DNA of 64,000 nucleotides. It comes from Gluconacetobacter sacchari (lineage in GTDB: Bacteria > Pseudomonadota > Alphaproteobacteria > Acetobacterales > Acetobacteraceae). Below are positions 55,494 through 63,824 of this stretch, in pieces. The stretch lies in the NCBI RefSeq assembly GCF_014174255.1, contig NZ_JABEQJ010000001.1, positions 124,001-188,000 of the forward strand, in the 5' to 3' direction. The notes beneath the pieces were generated by a model. The model was not told the DNA's origin. It worked only from the letters and a program-made list of their open reading frames with translations, and did no database searches. The stretch's first letter is position 1; each line of letters begins with the position of its first letter. Made by a program: the position numbers and the translations under genes.

Positions 55494-56381
55494 TCACGCC
55501 GGGCGCGCCAACGGCAGCTTGGACCCCGCGATCCGCCGAGCCCCGATCACCTCGCGGCGGAAACGGAACAGCCGCGCCGGCCGGCCGCGCGTCTCCGGCG
55601 CCACCTCGCCCGTTTCCTCGATCAGCCCCTGCTGGGCCACCAGACGGCGGAAATTCTGCTTGTGCATCGGCTGGCCGGCCACCGCCTCGACCGTGCGTTG
55701 CAGATGCAGCAGCGTGAAACTGTCGGGCATCAGCTCGAAGATCACCGGCCGGTAGCGAATCTTGGCCCGCAGCCGCGCCATCGCCGTGGCCAGCACCCGC
55801 CGCTCGTCCCGCGCCATGCTCAAACCGGGCAGGACCGGCGCCCCCGGCGGCGCGGATTCCGGCACCAGTCCCGCCTCCCACAGCAATTCGTAGCGTTGCA
55901 GCACCAGTTCGTCGTCCCAGCCCAGCCCCTCCTGCCCGAAGGTCAGCGCCACGCGCTGCCGCCTCGCCTCGCCCTCGGCCGCCGAAGGCGCGCACCGGGC
56001 CCAGGCGTCCAGCGCCCGCGCGATGCGCAGCACCAGGTCACGGCCATCCGGCGCCGTCTGGTCCTCCCACGGGAAATACGCGTACCAGTCGCGCCAGCCG
56101 CGCTCCCCCCGGCGGATGCGCGTCAGCGCGAGGTACGAAATCGACACCCGCCGCCCGTCCGGCTCCAGGTCGACCGGCGCGTCGGCGAAGGTGTAAAGCT
56201 GCTCCACATGCCCCAGCACATGGCCGGTCTGCTGCTCCACCCATAGGCGCATGCCCGTCTGGAGCGACCGGTGCCCGGCTTCCAGCGGTCCCGAGGGCAG
56301 CAGGCGGCCACCCTCCAGCGTCAGCACCATCGGCCGGTCGTCGCTGACCGCGATCAGCACCGCGATCAATTCCGGAGGCAT
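55494..56381 (-). CDS. nrtR: NrtR-type Nudix-related regulator of NAD synthesis
   Basis: A 295-residue protein with an N-terminal Nudix-like domain (about 1-150) whose Nudix box is degenerate, and a C-terminal winged helix (about 215-280: SFTLLHLQRTVEAVAGQPMHKQNFRRLV, then GRPARLFRF). This is the NrtR layout, a repressor of NAD genes that binds ADP-ribose. AAGGAG precedes the ATG. It is transcribed toward nadABC, with an operator between. Confidence 0.87.
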   Translation of the reverse strand: MPPELIAVLIAVSDDRPMVLTLEGGRLLPSGPLEAGHRSLQTGMRLWVEQQTGHVLGHVEQLYTFADAPVDLEPDGRRVSISYLALTRIRRGERGWRDWYAYFPWEDQTAPDGRDLVLRIARALDAWARCAPSAAEGEARRQRVALTFGQEGLGWDDELVLQRYELLWEAGLVPESAPPGAPVLPGLSMARDERRVLATAMARLRAKIRYRPVIFELMPDSFTLLHLQRTVEAVAGQPMHKQNFRRLVAQQGLIEETGEVAPETRGRPARLFRFRREVIGARRIAGSKLPLARPA

Positions 56382-56576
56382 CGGGCATTCTCCTTCAGCG
56401 GCGGTGGCAGGGGCCGGGCGGCGCGGCCCGGCCTTCGGGCCATATCATCGCGCGGCCGGCAAAAAAACCGCGAATGGCCCGGCTTGATATGCTCCGGGGC
56501 CCACCCCACGGTCATCAGGGCCGCCCGCACCCCGCGCGATGCCCGCCCGGATCGGACCGGCTGAAGAGGATGCGCC

Positions 56577-57335
56577 ATGTCGACCCCATCGGGCACGTTC
56601 GTCTGGTACGAACTGATCGCCGGCGACCCAGCGGCCGCCGAATCCTTTTATCGCACCGTCATCGGCTGGCAGGCCCGCGATGCCGAGGTCCCGGGCATGA
56701 CCTACCGGATCCTCAGCGCCGGCGAGCGCCCCGTGGCCGGGCTCGTCGGCCTGTCGGGCGAGGGCGCGTCCGCCCGGCCGGGCTGGCTCGGCTATATCGG
56801 CGTGGACGATGTCGATGCCGCCAGCGCCCGGATCGCCGCCGCCTCCGGCGCCATCCTGCACGCTCCAGCCGACATCCCGGGCGTCGGCCGCTTCGCCGTC
56901 GTCACCGACCCGCAGGGCGCGCTCTTCGCCCTCTTCCAAGGCGAGGAGCAGCCGATGCCGCCGGTCCCCGAAGGCGCCCCCGGACATGTCGCATGGCACG
57001 AACTCCACGCAAGGGACGAGGAGGCCGCCTTTGCCTTCTATGCCGGGCAGTTCGGCTGGACGAGGGCCGACGCGCTGGATATGGGCCCGAAGGGGCTCTA
57101 CCAGATGTTCGCCACCGGCGGGCCGCCGGTGGGCGGCGTCATGGCGTCGCCCGACGCGGCGCCGTTCTGGCTGTTCTACATCACGGTCGAGTCCCTGGAC
57201 GCCGCGCTGGACCGCGCCGCGCGGGCGGGCGGCCACACCGTGCAGGACCCGACGGAGATCCCCGGCGGACAGTGGATCGCCCAATGCCGCGATCCGGAGG
57301 GCACGCCCTTCGCGCTGGTGGCCCCCCGCCGCTGA
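56577..57335 (+). CDS. VOC family (glyoxalase/bleomycin resistance fold) protein, two domains
   Basis: A 252-residue protein made of two vicinal-oxygen-chelate halves (about 5-125 and 132-250). Each begins with a similar strand (GTFVWYELIAGDPAAAESFY and GHVAWHELHARDEEAAFAFY) and ends with a DPxG motif (DPQGALFALFQ and DPEGTPFALVA). A role in detoxification or binding is possible; the substrate is unknown. Confidence 0.85.
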   Translation: MSTPSGTFVWYELIAGDPAAAESFYRTVIGWQARDAEVPGMTYRILSAGERPVAGLVGLSGEGASARPGWLGYIGVDDVDAASARIAAASGAILHAPADIPGVGRFAVVTDPQGALFALFQGEEQPMPPVPEGAPGHVAWHELHARDEEAAFAFYAGQFGWTRADALDMGPKGLYQMFATGGPPVGGVMASPDAAPFWLFYITVESLDAALDRAARAGGHTVQDPTEIPGGQWIAQCRDPEGTPFALVAPRR

Positions 57336-57388
57336 CCCCCTGGCCGCCCCCCCCTGGCCGCCGACCCTGGCCGCCGACCCTGGCCGCG
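57334..57388. repeat. Short direct repeats of CCCTGGCCGCC
   Basis: Four near-identical units (two of them exactly GACCCTGGCCGCC/G, at 57363-57375 and 57376-57388) fill the gap between the VOC stop and the cysA stop. Probably a slippage-prone spacer. Confidence 0.6.
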
Positions 57389-57391
57389 CCG

Positions 57392-58492
57392 TCAGCCGGC
57401 GGCCACGCGCGCCCTCTCCCGCCCGTTCGCCGCCGGCGGCGCGCCCGTCAGCGGCACGCCGTCGCGAAACAGGCGTGCCCGCCCGATCTCCAGCCCCAGC
57501 CCCCCGGCCCCGATCAGGTCGAGCCGCTCCGGCGGCACGAGGATCTCGACCACCCGCGCGCCCAGGGCGACCTCGACCCGCCGCAGCCCACCCCGCCCGC
57601 CGGCCAGCGGGGTGGCGCGCGCCGCCCCTCCCCCGGCGACCAGCCGCGTCTCGTGCGGCCGCAGGAACGCCGTCGCCGGCCCCTCGCCGGCGCCGGCGGG
57701 AAAGGACAGCACATCCTGGTCATCCGGCTCGAACCGCCCATGGGCGATCCGCCCGGCGAACTCCAGCGCCTCGCCGAGAAATTCCATCACGAACGGCGTG
57801 GCCGGCGCGACATCCAGCATCTCGGCCGCCGCATCCTGCACGATGCGGCCGTCCTGCATCACCACCAGCCGGTCCGCGACCTCCAGCGCCTCCTCATGGT
57901 CATGGGTCACCAGGATCGTCGTCAGCCCCAACTGGTCGTGCAGCCCGCGCAGCCAGCGGCGGATCTGCCGCCGCACGATCGGGTCCAGCGCGCCGAACGG
58001 CTCGTCCAGCAGCAGCAGGCCGGGCTTCGTCGCCAGCGCGCGCGCCAGCGCCACCCGCTGCCGCTGGCCGCCGGACAACTGGTCCGGATACGCCCCGCCC
58101 AGCGCCGGCAACTGGATCAGTTCCAGCAATTCGGCCACCCGCGCCGCGATCGCCGCCCGGTCCGGCCGCGCGCGCCGGGGCAACACGTCCAGCCCGAAGG
58201 AAATATTGCGCGCCACCGTCATGTGGCGGAACAGCGCGTAGTTCTGGAACACGAAGCCGATCCGCCGCTCGCGCATCGGCCGCCCCGCCAGCGCCTGGCC
58301 ATCGACCAGCACCGACCCCTCATACGGCCCGTCCAGCCCGGCGATGGTGCGCAGCAGCGTGGTCTTGCCGGCCCCGGACGGCCCGACCAGGGCGACGAAC
58401 GCCCCGTCCTCGACGGTCAGCGACACATCGTCGAGCAGCCTGCGCGACGCCTTCGGCGCATGGCGCGTCAGGGACTGGATCTGGACGCTCAT
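57392..58492 (-). CDS. cysA: Sulfate/thiosulfate ABC transporter ATPase
   Basis: ATPase of the sulfate importer; 366 residues. Walker A GPSGAGKTTLL, signature LSGGQRQRVALARAL and Walker B LLLDEPFGALD are intact. The N-terminus MSVQIQSLTRH and the C-terminal TOBE-like domain fit CysA. It overlaps cysW by ATGA and ends the operon. Confidence 0.92.
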   Translation of the reverse strand: MSVQIQSLTRHAPKASRRLLDDVSLTVEDGAFVALVGPSGAGKTTLLRTIAGLDGPYEGSVLVDGQALAGRPMRERRIGFVFQNYALFRHMTVARNISFGLDVLPRRARPDRAAIAARVAELLELIQLPALGGAYPDQLSGGQRQRVALARALATKPGLLLLDEPFGALDPIVRRQIRRWLRGLHDQLGLTTILVTHDHEEALEVADRLVVMQDGRIVQDAAAEMLDVAPATPFVMEFLGEALEFAGRIAHGRFEPDDQDVLSFPAGAGEGPATAFLRPHETRLVAGGGAARATPLAGGRGGLRRVEVALGARVVEILVPPERLDLIGAGGLGLEIGRARLFRDGVPLTGAPPAANGRERARVAAG

Positions 58493-59304
58493 GACGAGGC
58501 CTTCCTGAAATCATGTTCGAGAAACGACCGCAGCAGGACGGTGGCCATGGCGATCAGCGCCAGCAGCGCCGCCATGGCGAAGGCGGCGACCGTCTGGTAG
58601 CCGTTATAGAGCGTCTCGATATGCAGCGGCATGGTTTCGGTCAGGCCCGGAATATGGCCCGAAACCACCGACACGGCGCCGAACTCGCCGATCGCCCGCG
58701 CGGTCGTCAGCAGAATGCCCGACAGCAGCGCCCAGCGCGCATCCGGCAGCGTCACGCTCCATAACGTCCGCCAGAACCCCGCCCCGAGCAGGAACGCCGC
58801 TTCCTCCGCCTCGCGCCCCTGCTGCTCCATCAGCGGCATCAGCGTTCGCGCGACATAGGGAAAGGTCACGAACAGCGTAGCCAGCAGGATCCCCGGCGTG
58901 GCGAACGCGATCTGGATATCGTGCCGCTCCAGCCAGCCGCCCCACCAGCCCTGGCGGCCGAACAACAGCAGCCAGACCAGCCCGGCGATCACCGGAGAGA
59001 CGCTGATCGGCAATTCGATCAGCGCCACCAGCACCCCCCGCCCGCGAAAGCGGTATTTCGTCACCAGCCACGCCGCCATCACCCCGCCCGCGGTATTGAC
59101 GGCCACGGCAACCAGCGTGACCACCAGCGTCAGGCGGATCGCGGACAGCGCGTCCGGGTCCAGCAGGCTGCGCCACGCGGCCGGCAGGCCCGCGCGCAGG
59201 GCCTCGGCCATCACCAGCAGCACCGGCAGCACCAGCACGGCCAGCACCGTCAGGTAGGTGGCGGCGACCAGCACCGCATTGCCGCGACCGGAAGGCCCGG
59301 CCAT
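58489..59304 (-). CDS. cysW: Sulfate ABC transporter permease CysW
   Basis: Membrane permease of 271 residues with six helices and the EAA loop (EEAAFLLGAGFWRTLWSVTLPDA). It pairs with CysT. Start ATG 59304 overlaps the cysT stop (TGATG); GTG 59307 is an alternative. Confidence 0.92.
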   Translation of the reverse strand: MAGPSGRGNAVLVAATYLTVLAVLVLPVLLVMAEALRAGLPAAWRSLLDPDALSAIRLTLVVTLVAVAVNTAGGVMAAWLVTKYRFRGRGVLVALIELPISVSPVIAGLVWLLLFGRQGWWGGWLERHDIQIAFATPGILLATLFVTFPYVARTLMPLMEQQGREAEEAAFLLGAGFWRTLWSVTLPDARWALLSGILLTTARAIGEFGAVSVVSGHIPGLTETMPLHIETLYNGYQTVAAFAMAALLALIAMATVLLRSFLEHDFRKASS

Positions 59305-60149
59305 CACGCCGCCCCCCGCGCCACCAGCCCCCGCGACACGCGGCGGCGCAGCGCGGCCACGCCGGTCATGCAGGCCAGCGCGCTCAGCAGCAGGATCAGC
59401 GCGATCGCGGTCGCGCCGTCATAGTCATATTCCTGCAACCGCACCACGATCAGCAGCGGCGCGATCTCGCTGCGGAACGGCTGGTTGCCGGCAATGAAGA
59501 TGACCGACCCGTACTCGCCGATACAGCGCGCGAACGCCAGGCCGAACCCCGCCACCAGCGGCGGCAGCAGCGGCGGCAGCACCACCCGGCGGAAATTCTG
59601 CATCGGGCTGGCCCCCAGCAGCACCCCCGCCTCCTCCAGTTCCGGCGGCAGCCCGCGCAGCACCGGCTCCACAGCGCGCACGATAAAGGGCAGGCCGACG
59701 AACATCAGCGCGACCACGATCCCGGCGGGCGTATAGGCCACGCGGATCCCGGCCCGCGCCAGCGGCGCACCGATCCACCCGGTCGGCCCGTACAGCGTCG
59801 CCAGCGTGATCCCGGTCACGGCGGTCGGCAGCGCGAACGGCAGGTCGATCAGCGCATCGACCGCCCGCCGGCCCGGCAGACGCGCGCGCACCAGCGCCCA
59901 GGCCAGCAGCAGGCCCAGCGGCACGTCGACCAGCGCGGCCAGCGCGGCGCAGCCGAAACTGACGCGCAGCGCCGCATACATGCGGGTATCATGCAGCGCC
60001 CGCAGCACGGCGCCGCTGCCGTCCTGCCACGGACGCAGCACCAGCGCCGCCAGCGGCAGCATGACGATCAGGCCGATCCAGACCAGCGTGAACGCGATGG
60101 ATCGCGACAGGCCCGGCAGCCCGTCGCGCCGCCGCGGGCGAAACAGCAT
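59304..60149 (-). CDS. cysT: Sulfate ABC transporter permease CysT
   Basis: Membrane permease of 281 residues, partner of CysW, with the EAA motif EEAGVLLGASPMQNFRRVVLP (about 186-206) and the IGEYGSVIFIAGN segment typical of CysT/CysU. It lies 11 bp after the sbp gene. The start has only a weak Shine-Dalgarno, so coupling to sbp is likely. Confidence 0.9.
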   Translation of the reverse strand: MLFRPRRRDGLPGLSRSIAFTLVWIGLIVMLPLAALVLRPWQDGSGAVLRALHDTRMYAALRVSFGCAALAALVDVPLGLLLAWALVRARLPGRRAVDALIDLPFALPTAVTGITLATLYGPTGWIGAPLARAGIRVAYTPAGIVVALMFVGLPFIVRAVEPVLRGLPPELEEAGVLLGASPMQNFRRVVLPPLLPPLVAGFGLAFARCIGEYGSVIFIAGNQPFRSEIAPLLIVVRLQEYDYDGATAIALILLLSALACMTGVAALRRRVSRGLVARGAA

Positions 60150-60160
60150 GAAGGAACCCG

Positions 60161-61195
60161 CTATCGGCTGTAGATATGGTCGAACACGCCGCCATCGGCG
60201 AAATGCGTCTTCTGGAGCGTCGTCCATCCCCCCAGGCTGGCGACGTCGAACGTCGTCGTCTTCGGAAAGACCGATGCCGTTTCCGCCGCGACCGCCGGGT
60301 CCACCGGCCGGAAATAATGCTTCGCCCCGATCCGCTGCCCCTCGGGCGTGAACAGGAAGTCCAGGAACCCCTTCGCCACCGCCGCCGTGCCATGCGCCTG
60401 GACATTCCTGTCCACCACCGCGACCGGCGGCTCGGCCAGGATCGTCACCGGCGGCACCACGATGTCGAACCTGTCCGGCCCCAGGTCGCGCGCCGCCAGC
60501 AGCGCCTCGTCCTCCCAGGCCAGCAGCACGTCGCCCAGCCCGCGCTGCACGAAGCTGTTGGTCGCGCCGCGCGCGCCGGTATCCAGCACCGGCACATGGG
60601 CGAACAGCGTTTTCAGATACGCGGTCGCCGTGGCTTCCGACCCGCCGGGCTGGCGCAGCGCCCACCCCCAGGCGGCCAGATAGTTCCACCGCGCGCCGCC
60701 CGAGGTCTTGGGGTTGGGGGTAATCACCTGCACGCCGTCCCGCAGCAGGTCGGGCCAGTCATGAATGGCCTTGGGGTTGCCCTTGCGCACCAGGAACACG
60801 ATCGTGCTGGTATAGGGCGTGGAATTGTGCGGCAGGCGCCTCTGCCAGTCCGCCGCCAGCAGCCCGTGCTGGGCCAGGATGTCGATGTCATAGGCCAGGC
60901 CCAGCGTCACCACGTCGGCGGGCGCCCCCTCCAGCACCGCGCGCGCCTGCGCGCCCGACCCGCCATGCGACGACGTCACCACCACCTGCTCGCCGCCATG
61001 CCCCTTGGCCCAGAAGGCGGAAAAGGCGCGCCCGGCATCGGCATAAAGCTCGCGCGTCGGATCGTACGAGACATTCAGCAGCCGCGTCGCCGCCGCCGCC
61101 GGGCGCGGCCGCGCGCCGATGGCGAAGGCCGTGGCGGCAGCCGCCGTTCCCGCCAGGAAACCGCGCCGTGACGGCACGATCAAACCGTTCTTCAT
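60161..61195 (-). CDS. sbp: Sulfate-binding periplasmic protein (Tat-exported)
   Basis: Captures sulfate or thiosulfate for the CysTWA importer. The 344 residues start with a twin-arginine signal (PSRRGFLAGTAAAATAFA), so export is probably through Tat. The mature part has the family motifs LNVSYDPTRELY, VTSSHGGSGAQARAV, NPKTSGGARWNYLAAWG and PVTILAEPPVAVVD. It heads the ABC genes and follows the porin by 48 bp. Confidence 0.93.
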   Translation of the reverse strand: MKNGLIVPSRRGFLAGTAAAATAFAIGARPRPAAAATRLLNVSYDPTRELYADAGRAFSAFWAKGHGGEQVVVTSSHGGSGAQARAVLEGAPADVVTLGLAYDIDILAQHGLLAADWQRRLPHNSTPYTSTIVFLVRKGNPKAIHDWPDLLRDGVQVITPNPKTSGGARWNYLAAWGWALRQPGGSEATATAYLKTLFAHVPVLDTGARGATNSFVQRGLGDVLLAWEDEALLAARDLGPDRFDIVVPPVTILAEPPVAVVDRNVQAHGTAAVAKGFLDFLFTPEGQRIGAKHYFRPVDPAVAAETASVFPKTTTFDVASLGGWTTLQKTHFADGGVFDHIYSR

Positions 61196-61243
61196 GTCGT
61201 TTCTCGTCCTGATGACAGTTGCGGAAGAAAGTGAAAGCCCGGC

Positions 61244-62914
61244 TCAGAACGTGGCCTGCACGCGCCCGGCGACGGCATTGCCGTTGCGCCCCAGCAGGTT
61301 CACGCCGCCGGACACGCCCTTCGACCGGCTCACGATGAAATGGTCGAAATCCAGCATGATCTTGAAATGCCGGTTGGGGTACCAGTTCAGCCCGCCGGCC
61401 CATACCGTCTGCTGGTTGCCATTGATGCCCGTGCCGCCCTGGTTGGCAATGTCGGCCAGGTCCGTCACGCTCCAGCGGCCGCTCAGTTCCAGCGCCCCCC
61501 AGTCCCCGCGCGCCGGGTCGAAATCATGCTCGACGCCCGGCGTGGTGAACGCACCGGTCCTGATGTTATATCCGCGCCCGCGCCCCAGCAGGGTGTAGTT
61601 GGCCGCGACATACCACCCGTCGAAATTCAGCGACGGCAGGGGCGCCGCGCCGGCTTCGTGCCCGCGCTCCACCCCGATATGGTAATATTCGCCCTTCAGC
61701 AGGAAGTTCCGCCACCGAAAGGCCATCTGCGGCCCGGCCGCCCAGATCTGGGACACGTTGCTCAGCGCCCCCGACGTCACCAGCGCGGTCTCGCCCAGCG
61801 GCACTTCCATATTGTCGCTGAAAGTATAGGTCCGGCCCTTGGAATTCTGGTTGACCTTGAAGGCGCTGGTCGCGCCCGCCCCCACATGCACGTCGATATC
61901 CCGGCTGACATAAGGCCGGCCGACGATGCGGGCCACCGCGCCGGTCTGGCTGTCGGTAATCGTCGCGTCCTTGTTCCGGTCGCCGAATTTCTGGCCGGTG
62001 AAATAGGCCGCCGCCTGCCAGCGGTTTTCATAATGCTCGCCGCCCACGCTGAAGCGCGCGACACCACCCGCCAGGTTGCGCACCAGGTCGATGATGGTCG
62101 GGCGTTCGAGGAATTCGAAGGACGACGCCCGCTCCGCGCTCTCTTCTTCCATGCGCGGCTGGAAATAGCCGACGGTCAGCGTCGTATGGCGTAGGCCGGT
62201 ATAATTCGCGTTGGCCTCGAACAGGCTGACCGACCCGTCGACCGAGCTGGAGCCGAATTCAGGCGTGACGTTCGCCACCCAGTCCTTGTAGCGCCACGAG
62301 AAATACAGGCGCAGGCGCCGGGCATTCTGGGTGAAGGAATTGAAGTTGCCGTTCGTCTCGCCCCGCTTCGGCCCGGCGCCGACAAAGCCGCCCAGATCCT
62401 CCATCGCCGTCAGGCCGAGCGAGAAACTGTAGGCACCGTCGTCGGACGAGATGGTGGGCCGCCCGCCCGGAAAGCCGATCCCCATCCCCCCCACATGCAC
62501 CGTCTCGTCCCGCGCCGTCGCGGCCCGGATCTCGGCCCACGAGGGGATCGGCCCCTCGGGCGTGATCAGGCGCGTCTCGGCGTCCGTGCGCGGCCGCCGT
62601 GTGGCCGCCGGCCCCTGCGGCGCGCCGATCACGGGCAACGGGCCGCCGGCCCAGCGATGCGCATGCACCACGCGCGGCACGTCACCAGCGGCATGGTCCG
62701 CCGCGGCGGGCACCGCCCGGCCCTCGTCACGGGCGATCCGGGCCTCGAGCACCCGTATCTCATCGCCCATCTGGCGCTGCATCGCGCGCATTTCGCGCCG
62801 CAACGCCGTTATTTCATCGTCGCGCGGCGCCGCCTGCGCCAGAACCGGCAGAACACTGGTCGACAGGGCCGTCGCCACGGCCAGCATGCGCCGGACTTTC
62901 AAACCTTCTTTCAT
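61244..62914 (-). CDS. OprO/OprP-type phosphate-selective-like porin
   Basis: Outer-membrane porin of 556 residues: signal peptide (about 1-28, ending LAQA), a short coiled coil (DEITALRREMRAMQRQMGDEIRVLEARIA) and a beta-barrel with alternating aromatic strands, ending VAGRVQATF with terminal Phe. The barrel part resembles the phosphate-selective porin O/P family. Because it directly precedes sbp-cysTWA on the same strand, it may instead admit sulfate or sulfonates. ATG 62914 is preferred; in-frame ATGs lie further upstream. Confidence 0.83.
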   Translation of the reverse strand: MKEGLKVRRMLAVATALSTSVLPVLAQAAPRDDEITALRREMRAMQRQMGDEIRVLEARIARDEGRAVPAAADHAAGDVPRVVHAHRWAGGPLPVIGAPQGPAATRRPRTDAETRLITPEGPIPSWAEIRAATARDETVHVGGMGIGFPGGRPTISSDDGAYSFSLGLTAMEDLGGFVGAGPKRGETNGNFNSFTQNARRLRLYFSWRYKDWVANVTPEFGSSSVDGSVSLFEANANYTGLRHTTLTVGYFQPRMEEESAERASSFEFLERPTIIDLVRNLAGGVARFSVGGEHYENRWQAAAYFTGQKFGDRNKDATITDSQTGAVARIVGRPYVSRDIDVHVGAGATSAFKVNQNSKGRTYTFSDNMEVPLGETALVTSGALSNVSQIWAAGPQMAFRWRNFLLKGEYYHIGVERGHEAGAAPLPSLNFDGWYVAANYTLLGRGRGYNIRTGAFTTPGVEHDFDPARGDWGALELSGRWSVTDLADIANQGGTGINGNQQTVWAGGLNWYPNRHFKIMLDFDHFIVSRSKGVSGGVNLLGRNGNAVAGRVQATF

Positions 62915-63088
62915 AGCCTTACGTATCCCCGGCCGACCAAGACGGACATTCCACGATTTTTTTTGCATGAAATGCGACCCGCAATGATCGATGACACGTC
63001 GCAATTTAACGGTCAATATCGTCAAGAAGTTATTTATCCATTTTTACCAGTTAATTTTGGTCAAACATTCGGCCCACGGACCATATTC

Positions 63089-63103
63089 CACTATTTTATA
63101 GTG
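63089..63103. promoter_or_regulatory. Palindrome in the AT-rich porin promoter region
   Basis: CACTAT-TTT-ATAGTG is a perfect 6-bp inverted repeat. It lies about 175 bp upstream of the porin start. A regulator of the sulfate operon could bind here, but CysB-type sites are loosely defined and I cannot assign one. Confidence 0.45.
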
Positions 63104-63280
63104 TATTTTCTGTAGGACAGAACGCGTCGAAGACCCCGACCATGCGGTCAGGCGTCACAAAACCCGCCACCGGGCGCAAGGGCCAGGAAGCCCGCACAGA
63201 GGAACGGAATGTCCGCAACCGGCACGGCAAGACCGGACGACAGATAACAGATACAAGCTTGAATTACGGCAGACCAAAAT

Positions 63281-63310
63281 GCTACGAATTGTAGCGCTAC
63301 GCTTCGTAAC
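63281..63310. promoter_or_regulatory. Tandem operators for the BlaI/CopY-type repressor
   Basis: GCTACGAATTGTAGC (63281-63295, perfect 5-bp arms) is followed without a gap by GCTACGCTTCGTAAC (63296-63310, one mismatched pair). Two adjacent copies of a TAC...GTA palindrome 25 bp before the repressor gene match the autoregulated layout of BlaI/MecI/CopY genes, whose sites have the TACA/TGTA character. Confidence 0.65.
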
Positions 63311-63334
63311 AGAAAGAGAGCGGGAAAGAGCGCC

Positions 63335-63709
63335 GTGGTAACCGAAGTGCCCGATCTGGGTGATCTGGAACGGGACGTCATGGAACTCGTGTGGAAACAC
63401 GGTCCCGTCACCGCCGATACGGTGCGCGAAGCTCTTCCGCGCAATTCCAAGGACTCCACGGTCCGAACCGTCCTCAAACGCCTTGAGCGAAAAGGGCTTG
63501 TAAGCCACACCGTCGAGGGTCGCACCTACCTTTTCAAGGCCTCCATCCCCCGAAAGACACTGGCGGCCCGGGCCGTGAAACGGATCGTGGATCGCTTCTG
63601 CCAAGGGTCGGTGGATGACGTTCTGGTTGGAATGGCCGACGCGAAGATGCTCGATCGGGATCAGCTTGCCGCCCTTATCGAACGTCTCGACCAGGAAGAA
63701 AAACCGTGA
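63335..63709 (+). CDS. BlaI/MecI/CopY family repressor
   Basis: A 124-residue winged-helix repressor starting with GTG. The DNA-binding part is LGDLERDVMELVWKHGPVTADTV and KDSTVRTVLKRLERKGLVSHTVEGRTYLF (about 8-68); a dimerisation tail follows (RAVKRIVDRFCQGSVDDVLVGM). In classical loci the next gene encodes a BlaR1/M56 metalloprotease sensor. Here the next visible gene is an acyltransferase, so the inducing mechanism is open. Confidence 0.9.
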   Translation: MVTEVPDLGDLERDVMELVWKHGPVTADTVREALPRNSKDSTVRTVLKRLERKGLVSHTVEGRTYLFKASIPRKTLAARAVKRIVDRFCQGSVDDVLVGMADAKMLDRDQLAALIERLDQEEKP

Positions 63710-63824
63710 CGTCCCTTCTGCCCGTCATCGCCGATGGCCGCGAATGGAAAAATCGACGGTCTCTCTCGCTCCACTTCCCTGACGAAGCGCCTCCACCCGA
63801 CTTTCCTCGTCCAAGGACGGCTCC

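Larger units (their letters stand above)
62915..63334. promoter_or_regulatory. Divergent intergenic region between the porin and the BlaI-type gene
   Basis: These 420 bp carry no gene I can support. The part 62950-63115 is AT-rich and probably holds the porin/sulfate promoter; it includes the perfect palindrome CACTATTTTATAGTG (63089-63103). Two tandem GCTAC-type palindromes (63281-63310) lie just before the BlaI-type gene. Confidence 0.6.

Noticed and set aside
55348-55995. Minus-strand frame overlapping the nrtR gene and the nadA upstream region
   Set aside because: Out-of-frame Gly/Ala/Arg-rich shadow of nrtR.
57334-57388. CRISPR-like repeat
   Set aside because: Units are 11-13 bp, contiguous and without unique spacers; a simple tandem repeat.
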